Origin: CAWHNT01 sp963830775
GTDB taxonomy: Bacteria; Pseudomonadota; Alphaproteobacteria; Geminicoccales; Geminicoccaceae
Direction of reading: 5' to 3'
Assembly (NCBI GenBank): GCA_963830775.1
Contig: CAWHNT010000024.1
Span: 331,753 to 395,752 of the forward strand
Length of the DNA stretch: 64,000 bases
Below the pieces are notes generated by a model. It made no database searches. It was not told the origin of the DNA and worked only from the letters and a program-made list of their open reading frames with translations. Every line of letters begins with the position of its first letter. The first letter of the stretch is position 1. Shown here piece by piece: positions 57,123 to 64,000 of the stretch. The position numbers and the translations under genes were made by a program.

Positions 57123-57443
57123 ATGAGGGATGAGCCATGGCAGTTCAGCCGGACTGGGAAACCAGTGGAGGGTATGCTGAAGGCCGAGCTGAAACGCCGA
57201 AGCCTCACGTATGATCAGCTTGAGTCCAAGCTCGCCGAGATTGGCGTACATGACTCATCCAGGAACATCATCAACAACATTAACCGAGACACGCTCTCGG
57301 TTGTATTTTTTGCGCAATGCTTGGAAGATGTTCAACTAACACATTGCGACTTGATTCTAACTAAAGAATGTCATTGTGGACTAACCGCAGTTGATAGATC
57401 GCTGAAGTATTTCTGCACACCGTCGAGATTCGGAGAGCCTTGA
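57123..57443 (+). CDS. DUF6471-like small protein
   Basis: About 106 residues from ATG 57123; a second ATG at 57174 is possible. The segment MLKAELKRRSLTYDQLESKL through SRNIINNINRDTLSVVFFAQ matches the style of DUF6471 proteins, which look like distant helix-turn-helix proteins. Base composition is much AT-richer than the rest of the window (a T6 run at 57306), a mark of horizontal origin. Function unknown. Confidence 0.72.
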   Translation: MRDEPWQFSRTGKPVEGMLKAELKRRSLTYDQLESKLAEIGVHDSSRNIINNINRDTLSVVFFAQCLEDVQLTHCDLILTKECHCGLTAVDRSLKYFCTPSRFGEP

Positions 57444-57519
57444 CTCCTTCTAAGCCTTTCTAAATTCTCGGAAAGAAAATTGGTCATAGCGTCCGACTTG
57501 GAGCGTGCAGATAGAAGGC

Positions 57520-58410
57520 TCAGCTCATCGGGATCAATGTTCGAACCTTTCCGGACTTAACGCTCTTATCCAACAATCTATTGTAGGCGCCAGTCTCTAT
57601 TCTGCGAAGATGGCCAGAGAAGATGTGTGCTCCAGGTAGCCTCCAGGAAACGGCGATCTCCAATGCGTCTGAGAGGTATGCCTGAACATCCGTAACGTAC
57701 TCGTTGATCTGCTCAGGCGAAGGAGCGCCACTGTCGCTAGGCGGCTTAGGGCAACGGCGCAGAAGGCCCTGTATGGAGATGATCTGTTGTGCGAGCGCCG
57801 CCTGAAGGGCCAAGCGCGCCAGAGTTTGAGCCTGCTGCGTATCGACGGACACTGTCTGCGCAAGCTGCGCTACGTCCTGTTCGGCTGCCTGTAGTGAGGC
57901 GCCCTCGTTGGGCGTATAGTCCACGGCAGGTGGTTCTAGCGTTTGGGTTCGGGCTTGGTCGGTCGGGTTGTTCTCAGATTGCTTAAGTGTTCTTTCAACG
58001 TTTGCGCCAAGTGCGACGAGTAGTCCTTCGATGCGCTCCATACGAGCGGCGTGCAAAGGGGACTCCGTTTGTCCGGCGGCCGCCACCGCGATCTCCAACC
58101 GCCCAACAGATGGGGTTGCTGCGCCCGGTCCTGCACTCGGAATCTCTTGGGCAGGCTTCGCTCCTGATCTGGGAAAAGTTAACCAGATAAGCCAGCCCGT
58201 TAAGAATAGAGCGCAGCCGGCCGGCACCCACGATGGCGTTGTGAAGAGCCATTCGGCCCATGCGGGCAGCTTCTCGTTCACGAGCTGTGCCGCGTCGTCG
58301 TCAACGGTTGAGCGGCCGATCCAGTCGAAGAGGAAATCCGCGATCGCATAAACCCAGAGTACGATCGTGCCGATCGTGGCCCCAATTCGCGCGAGAGCGA
58401 CCCTGAACAT
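57520..58410 (-). CDS. Hypothetical membrane protein
   Basis: A 296-residue product not recognised. It has two N-terminal hydrophobic segments (TIGTIVLWVYAIADFLFDWI and SWVPAGCALFLTGWLIWLTF), then an acidic/Gln-rich stretch with probable coiled coil (ASLQAAEQDVAQLAQTVSVD). The C-terminal domain ends GHLRRIETGAYNRLLDKSVK. Also AT-richer than its surroundings, and part of the same accessory patch as the DUF6471 gene. Confidence 0.65.
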   Translation of the reverse strand: MFRVALARIGATIGTIVLWVYAIADFLFDWIGRSTVDDDAAQLVNEKLPAWAEWLFTTPSWVPAGCALFLTGWLIWLTFPRSGAKPAQEIPSAGPGAATPSVGRLEIAVAAAGQTESPLHAARMERIEGLLVALGANVERTLKQSENNPTDQARTQTLEPPAVDYTPNEGASLQAAEQDVAQLAQTVSVDTQQAQTLARLALQAALAQQIISIQGLLRRCPKPPSDSGAPSPEQINEYVTDVQAYLSDALEIAVSWRLPGAHIFSGHLRRIETGAYNRLLDKSVKSGKVRTLIPMS

Positions 58411-58513
58411 CCCGCGCCCGTACCGCGGGATGCCGGCTCAGGACAAGCCTCACGGTTGACACAAGCGAGGACAACGAGGACGGAGACGATCATAGTGCAA
58501 TGAGCCGGGAGGC

Positions 58514-58852
58514 ATGGCTTCTGAGTGCCGCCAGAGCAGCAACGTGCGGCAGGCGCAGGGCGACCTTGCTGGGGCGCTCGTGGCCTACGATGCGGCCTGC
58601 GCCATCGCCGAGCGTCTGGCGGCGTCGGACCCGGGCAACGCGGAGTGGCAGCGCGACTTGATCGTGTCCATCGTCAAGCTTGCCGAGGCGAGGGCCGGCG
58701 TCGGAGACGGGCAGGGCGCGGTGGCGCACTATCGGCAGGCGCTGACGGTCGCGCGCGAACTGGCGGGCTCGGGACGGCTGATGCCCAGTGACACCTGGAT
58801 CGTGGCGGACCTGGAGCGGCGGCTGGCGGCGGCACAGGGCGGCACCCCTTGA
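58514..58852 (+). pseudogene. Fragment of a TPR-repeat protein
   Basis: A 112-residue frame with tetratricopeptide-like units (AQGDLAGALVAYDAACAIAE; GDGQGAVAHYRQALTVAREL) and the linker DPGNAEWQRDL. That linker is typical of long repeat proteins carrying caspase-like or other effector domains. It starts in mid-repeat and has no N-terminal domain, so it is probably the remaining C-terminal piece of a larger gene. Confidence 0.65.
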
Positions 58853-58919
58853 TCGGGTGCAGGCTCCGCCACGCTGTGCTAGGATCAAGCACCTAGAAGC
58901 GATGAGGCAGAGTGCATTG

Positions 58920-59183
58920 CCCGAACGAACCCAGCATGAGGAAAATGTAGGCTCCAGAGGATGTTACGCGAGCGGACGCTGCACGGCCGAGGCCGCGGGC
59001 TTTCCCGCCGTCCCGGCTGTCTTGCCCGCCTTGAGCGGGCATCCAAGGTGGCAGGGCTCAGGCAGCGTCGCGCGGCCATCCTGGACCCCCGATCAAGTCG
59101 GGGGTGACAGATGGAGTGGGTGGGGAGGCTGGCTACAAGAGGACAGGATCAGCCACCCGAACGAACCCAGCATGACGAAAGTG
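58920..59183. repeat. Intergenic repeat region with direct repeats and hairpins
   Basis: Gene-free stretch (58853-59229). Direct repeats of CCCGAACGAACCCAGCATGA (58920-58939 and 59156-59175) match perfectly and continue imperfectly for eight more bases. Between them lie a GCCCGC/GCGGGC hairpin (59024-59040) and a perfect ACCCCCGA/TCGGGGGT hairpin (59085-59105). This looks like a dispersed REP/RIME-type intergenic element of alphaproteobacteria. Confidence 0.65.
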
Positions 59184-59229
59184 CCGCCACTGCAACCACT
59201 TAGAAGAACGCCGGCGCGCGCCGCGCCCG

Positions 59230-59673
59230 CTAGTCGCCCCGTCCGCCCGGCGTTGGGAAGCGCTGCTGGATGCGGCGCATGAGGAGGTCGCGGACTTGGC
59301 GGTAGGCGTCCAGCCGCACCTCCCGCGAGCCCTCGACCAGGGTGGGGTCGGGCGTGTTCCAGAACTCGAGCTCGGTCGCCGTGGCGCGGGTCAGCTCGAC
59401 CGCGCGGTGCTGGGCTTCGGGGGCGAGGGAGATGACGAGGTCGAAATAGGCGTCCTCGAGGTCCTCGAAGCTGTGCGGGTGGTGGCGGGCGATGTCGATG
59501 CCGATCTCGTCCATGACGGCGACGGCGAAGGGGTCGAGCTCGCCGGGGCGGACGCCCGCGCTCTGGACGTAGAGGCGGAGGCCGTGGAGGTATTTCATGA
59601 GCCCTTCCGCCATGGGCGAGCGGATGGCGTTATGGTTGCAGGCGAACAGGATGCTGCCCGGAAGCTCCAGCAT
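59230..59673 (-). CDS. Low-molecular-weight protein-tyrosine-phosphatase/arsenate reductase-like protein
   Basis: The 147-residue product has the P-loop CNHNAIRS (CX5RS) near residue 11 and the C-terminal Asp region FWNTPDPTLVEGS that supplies the general acid. Family members dephosphorylate tyrosines or reduce arsenate; the sequence does not decide. It overlaps the stop/start of the UPF0262 gene by one base. The order hisD, UPF0262, phosphatase is conserved in alphaproteobacteria. Confidence 0.9.
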   Translation of the reverse strand: MLELPGSILFACNHNAIRSPMAEGLMKYLHGLRLYVQSAGVRPGELDPFAVAVMDEIGIDIARHHPHSFEDLEDAYFDLVISLAPEAQHRAVELTRATATELEFWNTPDPTLVEGSREVRLDAYRQVRDLLMRRIQQRFPTPGGRGD

Positions 59674-60146
59674 CAGCCACGGATGTGCAGGACGCAGATC
59701 AGCGTGAAGAGGCGGCGGGCGGTGTCGTGGTCCATGCTCACGCGCTCGCCGAACGCCTCCTTCAGGAGATCCGAGCCCTCGTTGTGCAGGCCGCGCCGGG
59801 CCATGTCGATGGCCTCGATCCGGCTCGGCGTCGCCCCCTTGATGGCCTGGAGATAGCTCTCGCAGATCAGGAAATAGTCCTTGATCACCCGCCGGAACGG
59901 CCGCACGGACAGCAGGAGCTCGGCCTCCCCGACCCCGTCCGGCCCCTTGACGTCGAACACCAGGCGGTTCTCGCGCAAGGAGAGCAGAACGCGATAAGGC
60001 CCTGGGAAGTCGGTGATCTTGAAGCTGTTGCCTTCGAGCAGGTCGAACACGGCGACGTTGCGCTCATGCTCGATCTCGGGCTTCCAGCGGACGATGCTCT
60101 TCTCGTCGAGCTCGATGGCGATGATCCGGGCACCGTCCTCGCTCAA
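59673..60146 (-). CDS. UPF0262 family protein
   Basis: A 157-residue protein of unknown function found almost only in Alphaproteobacteria. Conserved segments include RIIAIELDEKSIVRWKPEIE, YRVLLSLRENRLVFDV and FRRVIKDYFLICESYLQAI. Its start overlaps the hisD stop by four bases, so the two are translationally coupled. Confidence 0.93.
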   Translation of the reverse strand: MSEDGARIIAIELDEKSIVRWKPEIEHERNVAVFDLLEGNSFKITDFPGPYRVLLSLRENRLVFDVKGPDGVGEAELLLSVRPFRRVIKDYFLICESYLQAIKGATPSRIEAIDMARRGLHNEGSDLLKEAFGERVSMDHDTARRLFTLICVLHIRG

Positions 60147-61444
60147 GGGCGATGCCCCAGCCTGATCTCCACCGCCCGCGCATGCGCCTCCAGCCCCTCG
60201 GCACGGGCGAGGGTCACGGCCGCCGGGCCCAGGCGCTCGAGCTGCTCCCGCCCGCAGGCGAGCAGCGTGGTCCGCTTCAGGAAGTCGTGGACCGCGAGCC
60301 CGGAGGCGAAGCGGGCGGTCCGGCCGGTGGGCAGGACGTGGTTCGGCCCGCCCACATAGTCGCCGATCACCTCGGGCGTGTGGGCGCCCATGAAGATCGC
60401 CCCCGCGTGCCGGACCTGCCCCGCCAGCGCCTCCGCCCGCGGGCCCACGAGCTGGAGATGCTCCGGCGCCAGCGCATCGATCAGCTCTGCCGCCTCCTCC
60501 AGCCGCCCGACCCGGATCAGCGCCCCCTCGCCGGCCCAGCTCACGCCCGCGATGCCCGCACGCGGCAGCCGGCGGAGCTGCTCCTCCACCTCCGCCGCGA
60601 TGGCCTCGAGGAACGGCCCGTCATCGCCGATGAGGATGGACTGCGCCCGCTCGTCATGCTCGGCCTGGGCCAGGAGGTCGGCCGCCAGCCACGCGGGCGG
60701 TGCTGCCCCGGCCTCGGCCACGATCACCACCTCGGAGGGCCCGGCGATCATGTCGATCCCGACCCGCCCGAACACCTGCCGCTTGGCCTCGGCCACATAG
60801 GCGTTGCCGGGGCCCACGATCTTGTCGACCCGGGCGATGCTGGCCGTCCCCAGCGCCAGGGCTGCCACCGCCTGCGCCCCGCCGATCCGGTAGACCTCGT
60901 CCACGCCCGCGAGCCCGGCCGCCGCCAGCACGAGCGGGCTGACCGCACCGTCCGGCGTCGGCGCCACCATCACGACCCGCCGCACGCCCGCCACCTTGGC
61001 CGGGATCGCGTTCATCAGCACCGAGCTGGGATAGGCCGCCGTCCCGCCCGGCACGTAGAGCCCCACGGCATCCAGCGGCCGCCAGCGCAGGGCCAGGCCC
61101 ACGCCGAGCTCGTCCTCGAACCGCAGATCCTCGGGCATCTGCCGGGCATGGAAGGTGCTGATGCGGGCGGCTGCCAGCCGCAGGGCTTCGATCTGCTCGG
61201 GCGGGCACGCTTTCGCGGCGGCGGCGATCTCCTCGGCCGTTACGCGCAGGCGGTCCGGTGTGAGCGGCAGCCGGTCGAACCGCTCGGTATAGCGCAGGAC
61301 GGCAGCGTCGCCCTCGGCGCCGACGGCGGCGACGATGGCCTCGACGGCGCTGCGGACGTCGGCCTGCTCCTCGCGCCGTGCCTCGACCAGCTCCCGGAAG
61401 GCCGCCCGGAAGCCGGGCTCGGCAGCGTCAAGCCGTCTCGGCAT
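60143..61444 (-). CDS. hisD: Histidinol dehydrogenase
   Basis: Performs the last two steps of histidine synthesis, oxidising L-histidinol to histidine with NAD and zinc. The 433-residue product has IKAVGPGNAYV-like KIVGPGNAYVAEAKRQVFG, the family signature IDMIAGPSEVVIVAEAGAAP, the zinc/catalytic LLAQAEHDERAQ, and APEHLQL with the catalytic Glu-His. Length is normal. The start overlaps the DUF2948 gene by 17 bp. Confidence 0.97.
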   Translation of the reverse strand: MPRRLDAAEPGFRAAFRELVEARREEQADVRSAVEAIVAAVGAEGDAAVLRYTERFDRLPLTPDRLRVTAEEIAAAAKACPPEQIEALRLAAARISTFHARQMPEDLRFEDELGVGLALRWRPLDAVGLYVPGGTAAYPSSVLMNAIPAKVAGVRRVVMVAPTPDGAVSPLVLAAAGLAGVDEVYRIGGAQAVAALALGTASIARVDKIVGPGNAYVAEAKRQVFGRVGIDMIAGPSEVVIVAEAGAAPPAWLAADLLAQAEHDERAQSILIGDDGPFLEAIAAEVEEQLRRLPRAGIAGVSWAGEGALIRVGRLEEAAELIDALAPEHLQLVGPRAEALAGQVRHAGAIFMGAHTPEVIGDYVGGPNHVLPTGRTARFASGLAVHDFLKRTTLLACGREQLERLGPAAVTLARAEGLEAHARAVEIRLGHRP

Positions 61445-61914
61445 GCGGCGCCAGCCAGCCCGGCATGCTTGCCGCGAAGTGATCGCAAGGTGAGATCCGG
61501 CACGGCACGGTGTCGCCGAAATCGTCGAGCCGGCAGAGGATCCGGTTGGTGCGGAGCTGGATCTGGGCGTCGCCCTCGAAGACGAGGTCGATATGGATCA
61601 GGTGCTGGCGGCCGGGCTCGGTGGCGATGGTGAGGAGTGCCAGCTCACGGTCGAGCTCACGCAGTGTCGATGCCGCGATACTTCACCTCCTCGATCTCGT
61701 CGAAGACCAGCGCCGAGGGGCATTCGGTCAGACCCTCGCAGCTCGAGGGATCGGCCTGCAGCTCGCGGCGGTAGCGGGTGAAGGCGGCCATGAAGCGACG
61801 CTCGGCCGGTGCGAAGGCCATCTCCTTCAGCGGGACGCGGGCGTCCTGGAGGCAGGCGGCGATCACCGCCAGGTCCTCGCAATCCGCCGCCCGCAGGCGG
61901 AGCCTGTCGCTCAT
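61428..61914 (-). pseudogene. DUF2948 family protein, one-base frameshift
   Basis: From ATG 61914 the frame MSDRLRLRAADCEDLAVIAA runs to EIEEVKYRGID and then meets a stop at 61659-61657. The family continues in the next frame as LRELDRELALLTIATEPGRQ, then RTNRILCRLDDFGDTVPC, ending PGWLAPHAETA at 61428. The total is one base more than a whole number of codons. Its position between murA and hisD is standard in Alphaproteobacteria, where the gene is intact. The indel may be an assembly error. Confidence 0.8.
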
Positions 61915-61932
61915 GCCAGTCCTCTCCGAGGT

Positions 61933-63198
<1,266 letters not shown>

Positions 63199-63213
63199 GC
63201 GTCGAGGCCAAGG

Positions 63214-63768
63214 CTAGAGGCGCGGGAGGGTCACCCCGGTCTGCCGCATATATTTGCCCTTCCGGTCGGCATACGAGACCTCGGGCGGACTCTCGCCCTT
63301 GAGGAAGAGGAACTGGCAGATGCCCTCGTTCGCGTAGACGCGGGCAGGCAGCGGGGTCGTGTTCGAGATCTCGAGCGTGACATGCCCCTCCCACTCGGGC
63401 TCGAGCGGGGTCACGTTCACGATCATCCCGCAGCGGGCATAGGTGCTCTTGCCGAGGCAGATCACCAGGATGTCGCGCGGGATGCGGAAATACTCGATCG
63501 TGCGGCCGAGCACGAAGCTGTTGGGCGGGATGATGCAGACCTCGCCCTCGCGCTCGACGAAGCTCTGCGCGTTGAAGCTCTTGGGGTCGACGATCGCGTT
63601 GTCGACATTGGTGAAGATGCGGAACTCGGGCGCGATCCGGGCATCGTAGCCATAGGAAGAGAGCCCGTAGGAGATCACACCCTCGCGGGTCTGCCGGTCG
63701 ACGAAGGGCTCGATCATGCCGTGTGCCAGCGCCGTGGCGCGAATCCAGCTGTCGGGCATGATCGCCAT
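63214..63768 (-). CDS. dcd: dCTP deaminase
   Basis: Converts dCTP to dUTP for thymidylate synthesis. From ATG 63768 (GGAGA upstream) the 184-residue product starts MAIMPDSWIRATALAHGMIE. It has SSYGYDARIAPEFRIF and the catalytic Glu in TPLEPEWEGHVTLEISNTT, with the C-terminal KGKYMRQTGVTLPRL that closes over the site. Length is normal. A TTG six bases upstream is a less likely start. Confidence 0.95.
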   Translation of the reverse strand: MAIMPDSWIRATALAHGMIEPFVDRQTREGVISYGLSSYGYDARIAPEFRIFTNVDNAIVDPKSFNAQSFVEREGEVCIIPPNSFVLGRTIEYFRIPRDILVICLGKSTYARCGMIVNVTPLEPEWEGHVTLEISNTTPLPARVYANEGICQFLFLKGESPPEVSYADRKGKYMRQTGVTLPRL

Positions 63769-63823
63769 GCGCAAGAAGTCTCCGTTGGCGGCTGGCCGCT
63801 TCTACGTGATCATTCCCGGTCGC

Positions 63824-63979
63824 TCAACCGCCCCCGCCTTCCTCTCCCGCGGGCTCCTCACGCGCCCGGGCCTGCGCCTTGCGCCGGCGCAGGTTCTCCC
63901 GCATCGCCAGGGCGAGTCGCCGGCGCCGCTCCTCGTCCGCCTTGTCCGGCTGCCGCTTCTCCGCCTGCTCCTCGGCCAT
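63824..63979 (-). CDS. Small Arg-rich hypothetical protein
   Basis: A 51-residue frame from ATG 63979 (AGGGG upstream): MAEEQAEKRQPDKADEERRR followed by LALAMRENLRRRKAQARARE and a Gly tail. The segment MRENLRRRKAQARAR occurs in short proteins beside dcd and murA in many Alphaproteobacteria. Highly charged, no membrane segment. Function unknown. Confidence 0.6.
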   Translation of the reverse strand: MAEEQAEKRQPDKADEERRRRLALAMRENLRRRKAQARAREEPAGEEGGGG

Positions 63980-64000
63980 CGCCCAGCCCCTGCATGTCGC

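Overview
This is a high-GC alphaproteobacterial chromosome segment. The evidence is the order atpH-atpA-atpG, the block murA / DUF2948 / hisD / UPF0262 / low-molecular-weight phosphatase / dcd, a SbmA-like ABC transporter, and class I PHB synthase with a phasin. A Rhodospirillales- or Geminicoccaceae-like host is my inference and was not tested. No rRNA, tRNA or CRISPR array was seen.

Layout. 1-3.0 kb: ATP synthase genes (minus strand). 3.2-8.1 kb: an EamA exporter, a HigBA-like toxin-antitoxin locus with a broken toxin, an MscS-type channel and an ornithine-cyclodeaminase-family enzyme. 8.2-11.8 kb: PHB synthase, then an ECF sigma / anti-sigma pair. 11.8-16.5 kb: a four-gene operon for a Gld-like ABC system. 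16.6-19.4 kb: IS630 and IS701 elements with small palindromic repeats between them. 19.5-23.1 kb: an HHH-phasin fusion, a hydroxyproline dehydratase and a CorA transporter, all frameshifted, and a second toxin-antitoxin locus with a broken toxin. 23.2-26.6 kb: DsbA-like protein, M48 protease and aminotransferase. 26.6-30.3 kb: a nuclease-like gene split by IS481 and IS701 copies lying side by side. 30.2-39.9 kb: core genes rne, amidase, PBP1A, prfB and der. 39.9-42.1 kb: a heavily frameshifted membrane/spermidine-synthase-like gene. 42.1-49.9 kb: the most interesting block, described below. 50.0-58.9 kb: lone DhaL, Pat-like acetyltransferase, GGDEF/EAL protein, cupin, two Hsp20 genes, then an AT-richer accessory patch. 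59.2-64 kb: the hisD/murA/dcd block.

The strongest candidate for an undescribed system is the minus-strand operon 47708-43477. It encodes a lysine-2,3-aminomutase-like radical SAM enzyme, two different D-Ala-D-Ala-ligase-like ATP-grasp enzymes, a GNAT acetyltransferase and a compact SET-domain protein. Each gene overlaps or abuts the next. A ClC channel gene follows 13 bp later and a SbmA/BacA-like peptide-type ABC transporter lies just upstream. The gene set suggests synthesis, and perhaps transport, of a beta-amino-acid-containing small peptide or of a modified lysine compound.

A second theme is insertion. All four IS elements sit at CTAG tetranucleotides, and removing two of them rejoins a nuclease-like reading frame exactly. 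A third theme is single-base indels. They cluster in a few genes, and one falls in essential prfB, so part of the apparent gene decay may be assembly error. The +1 recoding site in prfB is separate from this and looks genuine.
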